Source: JBAZWV01 sp041660225
GTDB taxonomy: Bacteria > Patescibacteriota > Patescibacteriia > 2-12-FULL-60-25
Direction: 5' to 3'
NCBI GenBank assembly: GCA_041660225.1
Contig: JBAZWV010000002.1
Coordinates: forward strand, 186,001-250,000
Length of the DNA: 64,000 nucleotides
The translations under genes and the position numbers were made by a program. Below, piece by piece: positions 1-8,076 of the stretch. The notes below the pieces were generated by a model. It searched no databases. It worked only from the letters and a program-made list of their open reading frames with translations, and was not told the origin of the DNA. How positions within the stretch are numbered: the first letter of the stretch is position 1; every line of letters begins with the position of its first letter.

Positions 1-1533
1 GGGATATTCGCGTTCCAAATAATCACGATAGGGAGATTCCATCACGGCACGAATCATCGCGCCCGGATCATCCGGATGATCGAGAATGACTCGCACAGTG
101 GAGACGAGATGACCCCACCCTTCCTTTGCGCGATTCGGTAGCAGGCTGCTCACATCCGTATCAACGATGCGTTGTGCATCCGGAAATGCATGCGCGCTCG
201 CAGCGAGATTCGACGCCGTCGTGGCACCGATCCCCTGTTGCATATTCAGCACACGAAGCCACGCTGTTTCGTCATGCGGGTTTTGGATGATACGAAGATA
301 CGTGAGCACATCTTTGATATGCGCACGCCCAAAAAACTTCATACCGCCGCGATACTCATACGGAATATCGCGCTTCACGAGTTCGAATTCAAGTGCCTGC
401 GAATGCGCGGATGAACGGAACAACACGGCCATGTTTGCAAGCGCAGTGCCTTGCGACCGCAAGGTTAAAATTTGCTCGGCCACAAATTGCGCTTCCTGTT
501 TCGCCGATGTCGTCGGGACCATCATCGGCTTTTTTCCATGCTCTTTCACGCCAATAAGATCTTTCTCGAATTGTCCGAGATTGTGCGAGAGCGAGTCATT
601 CGCGAGATCAAGAATCTCAGGCACCGAACGGTAGTTCGTGAGCAACTTGAAGACGCGCGCGTTCTCCCATTGCTCCGGAAAACTCAAAATGTTTTTCACG
701 TCTGCGCCACGGAATGCATAAATCGATTGCGCGTCATCGCCAACGATCAGAATATTCTTGTGCACATGCGCGAGACCTTGCACGATTCTCGCCTGGAGCG
801 CGTTCGTATCCTGATACTCATCGACCAACACGTATTGAAACCGCTGGCTCATCGCTTCGCCGATCTGCGGATGCTCGATAAGCGTCAGCCAATTCAAGAG
901 CAGGTCATCAAAATCCATGCTCTGTGCCGCTTTCTTGCGCGCATCGTACATGCGGGCGATCTCTTCGACCTCTTTCGCGAGAGACTCGAAATTCGGATGC
1001 TTCATCTCAAGCGCTTCCGCAACGGGAATCATCACGTTGCGACTATACGAAATAATACTTTGCAACACCGCGGCGGACGGGAAACGACGTGCCTTCGGAT
1101 CGATACTCAAATCCTTCATCACGGCCTTGATGAGCGCGCGTGAATCTTCCTGATCCAAAATCGTAAATCCTTTTTGAAATCCTGCGATCTGCGCATTCGC
1201 ACGAAGCAGTCGGTTTGCGACCGAATGGAATGTTCCACCCCAGAGTCCGTGCGCCTCCTGACCCAACAACTTCGCAACGCGCTCCAACATCTCGCGCGAA
1301 GCCTTGTTCGTAAATGTCAGCAACAAGATAGACGATGGATCAACGCCTTGCTCCAACAGATATGCGACGCGATACGTCACCGTTCGCGTTTTGCCTGAAC
1401 CCGCACCCGCGAGGACAAGGCATGGACCGTCTCCGTGCAACACGACATCGAGCTGTTCCTGATTCAGCTCCTTTGCATAATCGATCCGACGCGAGGCGGA
1501 TTTTCCTGTCCCCTGTAAAACAAATGTCGGCAT
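1..1533 (-). CDS. pcrA: UvrD/PcrA-family 3'-5' DNA helicase, C-terminus beyond window
   Basis: ATP-dependent superfamily 1A helicase for nucleotide excision repair, mismatch repair or removal of RecA filaments. 511 codons are visible from the ATG at 1533 down to base 1 with no stop, so the C-terminal third is off the edge. Reading the minus strand gives a Walker A motif (AGAGSGKTRT, about residue 36-45), LTFTNKA, the motif II sequence LVDEYQDTN, GDDAQSIYAFRGA and TNYRS, all diagnostic of UvrD/PcrA/Rep. No clear Shine-Dalgarno precedes the ATG. A hairpin terminator (1562-1587) separates it from the gene upstream, so it is probably its own unit. The family is certain; whether it is functionally PcrA, UvrD or Rep is not decidable here. 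Confidence 0.93.
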   Translation of the reverse strand, partial: MPTFVLQGTGKSASRRIDYAKELNQEQLDVVLHGDGPCLVLAGAGSGKTRTVTYRVAYLLEQGVDPSSILLLTFTNKASREMLERVAKLLGQEAHGLWGGTFHSVANRLLRANAQIAGFQKGFTILDQEDSRALIKAVMKDLSIDPKARRFPSAAVLQSIISYSRNVMIPVAEALEMKHPNFESLAKEVEEIARMYDARKKAAQSMDFDDLLLNWLTLIEHPQIGEAMSQRFQYVLVDEYQDTNALQARIVQGLAHVHKNILIVGDDAQSIYAFRGADVKNILSFPEQWENARVFKLLTNYRSVPEILDLANDSLSHNLGQFEKDLIGVKEHGKKPMMVPTTSAKQEAQFVAEQILTLRSQGTALANMAVLFRSSAHSQALEFELVKRDIPYEYRGGMKFFGRAHIKDVLTYLRIIQNPHDETAWLRVLNMQQGIGATTASNLAASAHAFPDAQRIVDTDVSSLLPNRAKEGWGHLVSTVRVILDHPDDPGAMIRAVMESPYRDYLEREYP

Positions 1534-1549
1534 GGCAGGAAGATTACAT

Positions 1550-1587
1550 GAAAAGACAAGACCCCGCACCATGTTACTGATGCGGGG
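1550..1587 (-). terminator. Rho-independent terminator after the 185-residue orphan
   Basis: A 7-bp GC stem (CCCCGCA 1562-1568 with TGCGGGG 1581-1587) around a 12-base loop. In the minus direction it is followed by a T-rich stretch (TCTTGTCTTTT). It lies just after the stop of the gene at 1613-2170 and before the helicase start. Confidence 0.6.
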
Positions 1588-1612
1588 CCTGAGTCCTCCT
1601 TGATATGTGCGA

Positions 1613-2170
1613 TTATGCGGCTCTCGTATCACGGGAGCAGACATTAACGTGACTCAGTCGGCGGGGCGCTCTCTGAGTCAGCTCGTCGAGCAGTCCCGTT
1701 CGCTTCATGCGAATTCGGAAGCGCGTCCAGGCTCCTTCGTCGTTGCGTGCTGCGGAAACAAGAGCGTCTCTCGCCTCCAGATTCCATACCTTCGAAGTCT
1801 GAAACTTCACTACGCTGACATATGTCATCAGCAGGCAAATATCATCGCGAGGGATGATTCCTCCGAAAACGAGGGAACGCAGGGTCCGGTCGATCGACCG
1901 TGAAGGGTCGAGCCGTTCCTCTTCAAACGGATCTCCCCTCATCAGCATGGACACATTGTCCACGTCCGTCGAGAGGATCTGCATGGGTGTCGTCGTGGCG
2001 ATCTCCGGTTCCAGCGCAGGAACAGGAGGCGTTTCTTCCACGAGCCGCACACCGGACGGTGGCGCTGGCGGGATCACGCGTTCCTCGGGGGCCTTGGAGG
2101 GCACCACCATCGGACTTCGCACGAGACGCATCTTGGCAATCTTACGATCTTTTCGACTGGGCTTGGCCAT
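1613..2170 (-). CDS. Orphan protein, 185 residues, function unknown
   Basis: I do not recognise a family. The chosen start is the ATG at 2170 because it has the best ribosome binding site in the neighbourhood (AGAAGGAG, 8 bases upstream); an in-frame ATG at 2224 lacks one. The N-terminus is basic (MAKPSRKDRKIAKMR), followed by a Pro/Glu-rich, probably disordered stretch (about residues 20-65) and a predicted alpha-helical C-terminal half (about 80-170) with a hydrophobic segment around FGGIIPRDDICLLMTYVSVV. No signal peptide or clear membrane span. It is flanked by its own promoter and terminator, so it is monocistronic. Its promoter closely resembles that of the unrelated gene at 6263. Confidence 0.7.
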   Translation of the reverse strand: MAKPSRKDRKIAKMRLVRSPMVVPSKAPEERVIPPAPPSGVRLVEETPPVPALEPEIATTTPMQILSTDVDNVSMLMRGDPFEEERLDPSRSIDRTLRSLVFGGIIPRDDICLLMTYVSVVKFQTSKVWNLEARDALVSAARNDEGAWTRFRIRMKRTGLLDELTQRAPRRLSHVNVCSRDTRAA

Positions 2171-2249
2171 AGACCATGCTCCTTCTATGAACATTTGCGT
2201 CCCCAATACACACACATGGAGCATCCATATGGCACATTGAGAACCGCGT

Positions 2250-2278
2250 AGTTAACCATAAAATAGCCTTTTTGTCAA
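2250..2278 (-). promoter_or_regulatory. Promoter of the 185-residue orphan
   Basis: On the minus strand TTGACA (2273-2278), a 17-base spacer ending ATTTTATGG, and TTAACT (2250-2255); the TGG gives an extended -10. The -35 box lies inside a 7-bp inverted repeat, TTGTCAA (2272-2278) / TTGACAA (2285-2291), which could be an operator. The layout matches the promoter at 6150-6178. Confidence 0.5.
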
Positions 2279-2293
2279 GGCTGGTTGACAAAC

Positions 2294-3292
2294 CTATTCT
2301 CCGTACGCTTTATAGCGGTTTTGGATGTGTTCCTCGAGATTCCTCGCGTAATACGTCTTTCCTTTGTCGTCCGTGAGAAAGAAGTAATACTCCGTTTTGG
2401 CTGGGTTGAGAGCCGCTTTGATGGATTCGAGACCCGGATTCCCGATGGGACCTGGGGGCAATCCGTCATGCATATAGGTGTTATAGGGCGACGGATTCTG
2501 CAAATCCTCGTTTGTAAGACGCGAACGGCCGCTTCGGATAACATAATTCAGCGTTGCATCTGACTGGAGACGCATCCCGCCTTTGATGCGATTTAAGAAA
2601 ATACCGGCAACGATCGGTCGATCTTCATCGTGCCGCGCCTCTTTCTCGACGATCGATGCCAGAATCATCACGTCATAAAACGATCTCCCCTGCTTCTCGG
2701 CTTCTTCGCGGAACCCGTTTGTCTGATCATCAAATTCAACCAGTTGTTTCTCGATCAAACTGACAGGAAGCTGATCCTTCCACACGCGATACGTATCCGG
2801 AAACAGATATCCTTCGAGCGTTCCGTTCGCCGGAATATCGTTCAAGACCGGATGATCCACGCGGTATCGGTCTGCCGCAAAATCGCCGAGCGCAACGGTC
2901 GCACCCATCTTTGAAAGTTCTTCCATGAGATCCGCGATCGTTCGTCCTTCGACGACCGTAATGGTTGCCTCTGCGCGTGCCGGACCCACCGAAAGCATCC
3001 GCGCGATCTGACGATAGCTGGATCCGAATGCGATTTCATACGTTCCCGCTTTTGCCTTTGAGGCAACATCATCAAGTTTTGCGTATAACCGATATCCCGT
3101 CATTGATCCGAGGATTTTTCGCTCGACGAGGATGCGCGAGATGTCTTTAATGCTCGATCCTTCCGGAATCTCGACGGTGATCACTGGCGCGTTTGCAGCG
3201 GGTTTCGTCAACAATGCAGCGGGAATAAACAAGACAGCCCCGAGACCGAGCAGGATGCAAAAGAGACCGATGATGAGAGAAAGTTTTTTCAT
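2294..3292 (-). CDS. mltG: Endolytic murein transglycosylase MltG (YceG-like)
   Basis: Membrane-anchored lytic transglycosylase that cuts nascent glycan strands and sets their length. 332 residues, close to the family norm. One N-terminal membrane anchor (about residues 5-28), a LysM-like region (about 40-105: EIPEGSSIKDIS, AGTYEI), then the YceG catalytic domain with LEGYLFPDTY, the ASIVEKEA motif carrying the catalytic glutamate (about E216), RLQSDATLNYV and YNTYMHDGLPPGPIGNPG near the end. The start overlaps the stop of the PAP2 gene by four bases (ATGA). It is last in the unit gpmI-nth-PAP2-mltG and sits well with the other wall genes nearby. Confidence 0.95.
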   Translation of the reverse strand: MKKLSLIIGLFCILLGLGAVLFIPAALLTKPAANAPVITVEIPEGSSIKDISRILVERKILGSMTGYRLYAKLDDVASKAKAGTYEIAFGSSYRQIARMLSVGPARAEATITVVEGRTIADLMEELSKMGATVALGDFAADRYRVDHPVLNDIPANGTLEGYLFPDTYRVWKDQLPVSLIEKQLVEFDDQTNGFREEAEKQGRSFYDVMILASIVEKEARHDEDRPIVAGIFLNRIKGGMRLQSDATLNYVIRSGRSRLTNEDLQNPSPYNTYMHDGLPPGPIGNPGLESIKAALNPAKTEYYFFLTDDKGKTYYARNLEEHIQNRYKAYGE

Positions 3293-3816
3293 ACACGTTT
3301 CCGAAGTTCGTTATGACAAAAACGTACGATGGCGAACGCAAGCAATCCGACGACGAGTCCACCGATAAGATCCGTCGGATAATGTACGCCGACGAGAACA
3401 CGACCCAGTGCGACGGCAGCCGCGACGAGCACTGCCGCAAATCCCACGCGACGATGTACGTATGCGAGCGCAGCAGCCATGGCCGCAACGGATGCCGTAT
3501 GCCCCGACGGAAACGACGTATTATACGGAGGCGGAACAAGATTCATAACGGGAGCCGCCGTATCTTTCTCGGCAAGAAACGGACGTGGTCGTTCGATGAT
3601 GCGCGAAAGAAGGGACGTCAGCAAGAGTGCGATCACGAGCGCCCAGACGGCTTCGGAAACCGCATGCCGACCCGTCTTCCCTTGTACCAAACAAAACACC
3701 GCCAATGGAAGGAACGCCAGGATCAACCACCGCGCGGCAAACACCGCAGACGAAATCAGAAGCGGCGAACCGATGATGCTTTGTTGAAGGGAAGAAACGA
3801 TGGCGAGTTCAGACAT
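3289..3816 (-). CDS. PAP2-superfamily membrane phosphatase (possible undecaprenyl pyrophosphatase)
   Basis: 175 residues with about five hydrophobic segments. Three PAP2 motifs are visible: RIIERPRPF, PSGHTASVAAMA, and GRVLVGVHYPTDLIGG, giving the catalytic His pair and Asp. The lysine usual at the start of motif 1 (K-x6-RP) appears to be Ser here (SRIIERPRP). Members dephosphorylate lipid phosphates; in wall-building bacteria the usual substrate is undecaprenyl pyrophosphate, which would fit its place just upstream of mltG. Substrate is inference. It overlaps mltG by four bases and lies 12 bases after nth. Confidence 0.85.
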   Translation of the reverse strand: MSELAIVSSLQQSIIGSPLLISSAVFAARWLILAFLPLAVFCLVQGKTGRHAVSEAVWALVIALLLTSLLSRIIERPRPFLAEKDTAAPVMNLVPPPYNTSFPSGHTASVAAMAAALAYVHRRVGFAAVLVAAAVALGRVLVGVHYPTDLIGGLVVGLLAFAIVRFCHNELRKRV

Positions 3817-3828
3817 GCAAACAGGATA

Positions 3829-4473
3829 TCACGCCGGCTTCGGCGTCTTGTTTGGATACGCACACCATTTTGCAACAGGACAGCGCCAGCACTGCGGTTT
3901 TCCCGGCTTGCAGATATCGCGACCGAATTGCACGAACGTCCGATTCGTTTCGCTCCACAATGATTTTGGAAGGATCTTCTGGATATCGCGCTCGACAATC
4001 ACAGGAGATTTTCCCCTGCTCCATCCGAGCCGATGCACGATACGAAACACGTGGGTATCAACACACACCGTGTCCTGTCCGAACACATGGGATAAAACAC
4101 AGTTCGCCGTCTTCCGGCCAACGCCCGGAAGCTCTATCAGCTCCTCCATCGTCCCCGGGACTTTTCCCTTGTGTTTCTTAATGACGATATTCGCGAGTCC
4201 GTAAATCGCTTTCGCCTTGGAGATATACAAACCGAGCGTATTGATGTATTTCGCGATTTCTTCCGGTGAGCTCTTCGCGAGGGATTGAAAGGTCGGAAAT
4301 CGCTTCTTGAACGCGGGAAAAATCTTCAGCACCTGCTTATCCGTCGTCCGCGCAGACATCAAAACACCGAGCAGCGTATCTTTCGGATTTCCCAAATCCA
4401 TGTCCGCCTTGTTCGTATAATATTTTCCGAGAACACGAACGGTTTTCGCCGCATCCAACGACACTGTTTTCAT
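3829..4473 (-). CDS. nth: Endonuclease III, base-excision DNA glycosylase/AP lyase
   Basis: Removes oxidised pyrimidines and nicks the abasic site. 214 residues, the usual size. Helix-hairpin-helix LPGVGRKTA at 115-123 contains the catalytic lysine (K121); the catalytic aspartate is D139 in VDTHVFR. The C-terminal 4Fe-4S loop has the canonical spacing C-x6-C-x2-C-x5-C (C188, C195, C198, C204). The start lies four bases after the gpmI stop, so it is translated from the gpmI transcript. No sign of degradation. Confidence 0.95.
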   Translation of the reverse strand: MKTVSLDAAKTVRVLGKYYTNKADMDLGNPKDTLLGVLMSARTTDKQVLKIFPAFKKRFPTFQSLAKSSPEEIAKYINTLGLYISKAKAIYGLANIVIKKHKGKVPGTMEELIELPGVGRKTANCVLSHVFGQDTVCVDTHVFRIVHRLGWSRGKSPVIVERDIQKILPKSLWSETNRTFVQFGRDICKPGKPQCWRCPVAKWCAYPNKTPKPA

Positions 4474-4477
4474 GGCT

Positions 4478-6055
4478 TTAAATCAACGGTCGTCCGGTCA
4501 TGTCCGATGGCGCAGGCAATTCCATGATCTTGAGGACCGTTGGTGCGACGTCCGCCAACATACCGACGGCCGGTGTCATTGCGAGATCACCGCCAAGTAC
4601 GTCACCGGTCGGCGCCTTGAGACCTTCGAATGTTTTTCCGACGATGATGAACGGCACGGGATTCGTGGAGTGTTCCTTGTCGATTTCATTCGTTGTGAGA
4701 TTTTTTACTTCCTCGGCGTTACCGTGATCTGCCGTGATCAGAACAGCACCGCCCACGCCAAGCGCCGCTTCGACGATCTGTCCGATCGCTTTGTCGACGG
4801 TTTCACAGGCGGTGATCGTCGCCTGTTCGTTTCCGGTGTGCGCCACCATATCGGGGTTCGCAAAATTCATGACGATGAAATCATAATTCCCCTTCACGAT
4901 CTCCTGCGCGACACGTTCCGAAATCTGCAGAGCCGCCATTTCTGGAGCTTTATCGTATGTCGACACACGCGGCGAAGGAATAATGACACGTTCTTCCCCA
5001 GGATATTCCATTTCATTCATCCCGTTCAAAAAGAAGGTGACGTGCGCATATTTTTCCGTTTCTGCAATATGAAGCTGTCGAAGTCCCGCATCCGAGATAA
5101 CACGTGCGAGACACGTTTCGATCAGCTGCGGCGGATACGCGACCTGTGTGGGAAGATCTTTTTCGTATTCCGTGAAGGTCGCAAAAAAGAGATTCTTAAT
5201 CTGTTCGCGGGGAAACTTGTCGAAACTCGGCAAGACGAAGGCCTTCGTGAGTTCACGTGCGCGATCTGGGCGAAAATTAAAATAGATGCATGCATCATTC
5301 TCCTTGATCGTTGCGACGGGATTCCCGCCTTTCGTGATGACCGTGGGAATGAATTCTTCGTCGTACACGGATTTCGCATATGCCTCTTTGATCGCATCGA
5401 GCGCCGATGTCGCCATCACATCCGCCTTTCCAAGTGCCATCGCGTCGTATGCTTTTTGAATGCGATCCCATCGGTTGTCGCGATCCATCGCATAAAAACG
5501 ACCCGCGAGCGTCGCGATTTTTCCAACCTTGAGCTCGGTCATTTTCTTTTCGAGCGATTCGATGAACCCGACGGCGCTATTGAAAATCGTGTCGCGTCCG
5601 TCGAGAAACGCGTGGACCGCAACGCGATCAAATTTGTTGCGTTTACACAGATCAAGCAATGCATACAGATGCTCGTCCGAGGCGTGCACCGCACCAGGCG
5701 ACACGAGTCCCATCAAATGAAGCGTGCTGTTATTCTTCTTCGCATGCTCAATCGCCGAAAGCAACGTCGCGTTTTTAAAAAACTCCCCGCTTTCGATCGA
5801 CATCGTCACGCGAGGATAGCTTTGATAAAAAATGCGCCCGGCACCAATCGTCAGGTGACCGACTTCCGAATTCCCCATCTCGCCCCACGACAATCCCACG
5901 GCCTCTGCTGAGGCGCGAAGCGTCATCGCCGGATAGGATTCGATCAATTTTTGCATGACCGGCATTTTCGCCTTGTGTACAGCATTCCCGTCGGCATCGG
6001 GAGCAATACCGAAACCGTCGATAACGATGAGAACGACGGGCTTCAAACGGGCCAT
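4478..6055 (-). CDS. gpmI: 2,3-bisphosphoglycerate-independent phosphoglycerate mutase
   Basis: Interconverts 3- and 2-phosphoglycerate using two Mn ions; lower glycolysis. 525 residues, full length (alkaline-phosphatase fold). VLIVIDGFGIAPD at the N-terminus gives a metal aspartate (D13) and GEMGNSEVGH carries the phosphoserine (S63). Further motifs: HAFLDGRDT, RFYAMDRDNRWDR, FNFRPDRAREL, NFANPDMVAHTG and ITADHGNAEEV with metal ligands. First gene of gpmI-nth-PAP2-mltG, with a plausible promoter 24 bases upstream. It completes the glycolytic set with gap, pgk, eno and pyk elsewhere in the window. Confidence 0.96.
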   Translation of the reverse strand: MARLKPVVLIVIDGFGIAPDADGNAVHKAKMPVMQKLIESYPAMTLRASAEAVGLSWGEMGNSEVGHLTIGAGRIFYQSYPRVTMSIESGEFFKNATLLSAIEHAKKNNSTLHLMGLVSPGAVHASDEHLYALLDLCKRNKFDRVAVHAFLDGRDTIFNSAVGFIESLEKKMTELKVGKIATLAGRFYAMDRDNRWDRIQKAYDAMALGKADVMATSALDAIKEAYAKSVYDEEFIPTVITKGGNPVATIKENDACIYFNFRPDRARELTKAFVLPSFDKFPREQIKNLFFATFTEYEKDLPTQVAYPPQLIETCLARVISDAGLRQLHIAETEKYAHVTFFLNGMNEMEYPGEERVIIPSPRVSTYDKAPEMAALQISERVAQEIVKGNYDFIVMNFANPDMVAHTGNEQATITACETVDKAIGQIVEAALGVGGAVLITADHGNAEEVKNLTTNEIDKEHSTNPVPFIIVGKTFEGLKAPTGDVLGGDLAMTPAVGMLADVAPTVLKIMELPAPSDMTGRPLI

Positions 6056-6078
6056 ACCGGACGGTAAAACATCGTTTT

Positions 6079-6107
6079 AGGATACTCGGCGGGACCTTTT
6101 GGCACAA
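6079..6107 (-). promoter_or_regulatory. Probable gpmI promoter
   Basis: Minus strand TTGTGC (6102-6107), 17-base spacer, TATCCT (6079-6084); 23 bases separate the -10 box from the ATG and there is no clear Shine-Dalgarno. Confidence 0.4.
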
Positions 6108-6149
6108 GAACCCGCATGGTTAAGGCATTTTTCGCTCACTCCCGCACGA

Positions 6150-6178
6150 TTGACAAAACGCTCATTTTATGGTAGTCT
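6150..6178 (+). promoter_or_regulatory. Promoter of the Pro-rich membrane protein gene at 6263
   Basis: TTGACA (6150-6155), 17-base spacer ending ATTTTATGG, TAGTCT (6173-6178) with an extended -10 TGG. A small hairpin, CCCCG/CGGGG (6227-6243), lies in the leader. The spacer matches the promoter at 2250-2278 on the opposite strand. Confidence 0.5.
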
Positions 6179-6262
6179 TTCTTCTTGCTTCTTTATGGCA
6201 TGGTGCTACGAAGAAGACGCCCTTTCCCCCGAAAAATACGGGGTACAAGCTAGGAATATGGA

Positions 6263-7555
6263 ATGACCAACGACGATAAAAAACAGTCTGCGGATCTATC
6301 AGAACCTCTGCCTCCCGTGGAGGAGCTCCCCATCGGGAATGTTCGGCCTATCAGAGGACGAATCGTTCCCCGAGAAAAAAGCGCGCCAAAACTCAAGAGC
6401 GCGCAAGAGCTACTCGATGTCATGTCGAAAGAGAATCTCGATTCCTCGTCCTCCGATGAGCAGCTGAAGATCAGCGTGAACGTCAGCGAGCCGGACCGCC
6501 CTGGTCCGCCGCCCGATCCGCCGATGGAGGAAACGCCCTCCCCGTTCGCACTGGCCTTCAAAGCGGCGAGAGCGGCCTTCGATCGTCTCTGCGAAGCCAC
6601 GCTCTACAGCGCTGATGATCCGGAAGCGATCTCGCTTCATGCAAGAATCCAGCTCTACTACAGACGCGTTGGATTGAATCCCCCGGATCCGACCGACCCT
6701 TTTCTCCGCGCGATATCCGTCGTCAAAGAATACACAACGCAAGAATGGCTGCGGAAGAATCCCAAAGAAACGGTCGACGAGATCTTCGCCGCGTCAAGAA
6801 TGGTGAACGTGAACATCGAAAGAATCGCGGAACTGCGGGCAGGGTCCTTGAAGCCCGAGAACCCCGTTTCGGTCACGGCACCCACGGTTTCGACTCATTC
6901 GTCGCAACCGCCGATGCCTGCCGAACCGCTTCCGTCAGTCACTCCTCTGCTGATCCCGCCCGCGACGTTCAGTCGAGAACATCCGGCAACGGCACCAGCC
7001 ATGACGGAACCTGCGTCGCCGGTACCACTGACGACCCTCGGTGATACTGGAAAGGACTTCTTCAAAGAAGGAGACGCTCCGCCGGAACGCCCTTCAGCAG
7101 AGGTGATCGCCAACATACAACGCAAGCGAAAAGAAATCGGGGTCGGCACGGTTCTCGGACTTCTCTTCGCCCTCGTGTTGGGAATGGTCTTCTACCGGTA
7201 CGTGGTCAAGAGCCCTACCCAGGATTCTGACACGGCGGCGATGATCCCAATGCCGACGTCGAACTTCTCATCCGAAGTTCCGTCGGCTCCCCCGTCTCCG
7301 ACCACAGCACCCGCACCTGCCGCCAAAGTTTTAGCGGCAGGAACACACCCCATGACGGACGAAACGTTCGCCATGGTCCTCAAGGCTTGGCCAAAAACGT
7401 CCGGCACGAAAGAGTGCTGGTTCGCAGGCCGAGACAAAGACCCTTCCAAGCCGATGGTGGACTGCGGATCGCATGCGGCCAACGCCAAAGCGGTCGCCGC
7501 CCCCAACGGAAAAACCTGCTACAACGTGACCGCATGCAATGTGGTCATTCCGTAG
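6263..7555 (+). CDS. Pro-rich single-pass membrane protein, unknown function
   Basis: Not recognised. 430 residues: an acidic/Pro-rich N-terminal tail, a helical central region (about 90-195, e.g. FKAARAAFDRLCEATLYSADD), a long Pro/Thr/Ala linker (about 205-280), a basic patch QRKRKE followed by one transmembrane segment (about 293-313), then a second Pro/Ala linker and a small C-terminal domain with four cysteines (CWFAGRD, VDCGSH, CYNVTAC). The topology suggests a cytoplasmic N-terminus and an exported C-terminal domain stabilised by disulfides; this is inference. Weak ribosome binding site (AGGA seven bases before ATG). It has its own promoter and a strong terminator. Confidence 0.75.
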   Translation: MTNDDKKQSADLSEPLPPVEELPIGNVRPIRGRIVPREKSAPKLKSAQELLDVMSKENLDSSSSDEQLKISVNVSEPDRPGPPPDPPMEETPSPFALAFKAARAAFDRLCEATLYSADDPEAISLHARIQLYYRRVGLNPPDPTDPFLRAISVVKEYTTQEWLRKNPKETVDEIFAASRMVNVNIERIAELRAGSLKPENPVSVTAPTVSTHSSQPPMPAEPLPSVTPLLIPPATFSREHPATAPAMTEPASPVPLTTLGDTGKDFFKEGDAPPERPSAEVIANIQRKRKEIGVGTVLGLLFALVLGMVFYRYVVKSPTQDSDTAAMIPMPTSNFSSEVPSAPPSPTTAPAPAAKVLAAGTHPMTDETFAMVLKAWPKTSGTKECWFAGRDKDPSKPMVDCGSHAANAKAVAAPNGKTCYNVTACNVVIP

Positions 7556-7567
7556 CCCTCTCTCGAC

Positions 7568-7624
7568 GAGACCCATGTGCTCCCTCCCTCAAAAGGGGTG
7601 AGCGCATCGGGTCTCTTTCTTTTT
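7568..7624 (+). terminator. Strong nested Rho-independent terminator
   Basis: GAGACCC (7568-7574) pairs with GGGTCTC (7609-7615), enclosing a second inverted pair (GCTC/GAGC), followed by TTTCTTTTT. The inner segment closely resembles the left flank of the repeat element at 33.7 kb. Confidence 0.75.
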
Positions 7625-8022
7625 CAAGACGTTTCGATTTCTTTTCGAATCCGTTCTGCCATCATCGCAAGCTCTTCCGGCGTTGCATCTTTTGCATTCT
7701 CCTGTGCCAAATCGTGCGGTTTTGAAATCGGAATCAGCTTCAGATGCGCATGCGGGACTTCCAGTCCTTCAACAACAAGGCCGACGCGTGCGCTGCCCGT
7801 CGCTTTTTGAATCGCGGGAATGAGCCGCTTGGCTACGAGGAACAATGCCGAATACGTTTCATCATCAAGCTCGAACGCCGAGTCGATCTCATGCTTCGGA
7901 ATCAACAACGTATGCCCAGGCTGAATCGGACGGATATCAAGAAAGGCAAAAAACCGTTCGTCCTCCCAAATCTTGTGACTCGGAATCTCTCCGCTCACGA
8001 TACGTGAAAAAATGCTTGGCAT
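7624..8022 (-). CDS. HIT-family nucleotide-binding hydrolase
   Basis: Histidine-triad proteins hydrolyse nucleoside phosphoramidates, adenylates or dinucleoside polyphosphates. 132 residues, the usual length. N-terminal signature (IFSRIVSGEIPSHKIWED), RPIQPGHTLLIPKHE, and the triad region VPHAHLKLIP. The first two triad histidines, including the presumed nucleophile, are present, but the third position is lysine rather than histidine. It starts next to the divergent protease gene and ends at the T-tract of the terminator from the convergent gene. Substrate cannot be assigned. Confidence 0.9.
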   Translation of the reverse strand: MPSIFSRIVSGEIPSHKIWEDERFFAFLDIRPIQPGHTLLIPKHEIDSAFELDDETYSALFLVAKRLIPAIQKATGSARVGLVVEGLEVPHAHLKLIPISKPHDLAQENAKDATPEELAMMAERIRKEIETS

Positions 8023-8076
8023 ATGTTCAACATCCTCTCATCTGGAGGAAAGAAAGGCAAAATGCTAGGATGTCGT

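Noticed and set aside
4472..5911. 479-residue plus-strand frame opposite gpmI
   Set aside because: Arg/His-rich antisense shadow of a clearly conserved gene; no start signal.
8023..8076. N-terminal extension of the serine protease from ATG 8023
   Set aside because: It would abut the divergent HIT start with no room for a promoter, and the signal peptide begins at 8077 behind AGGA.
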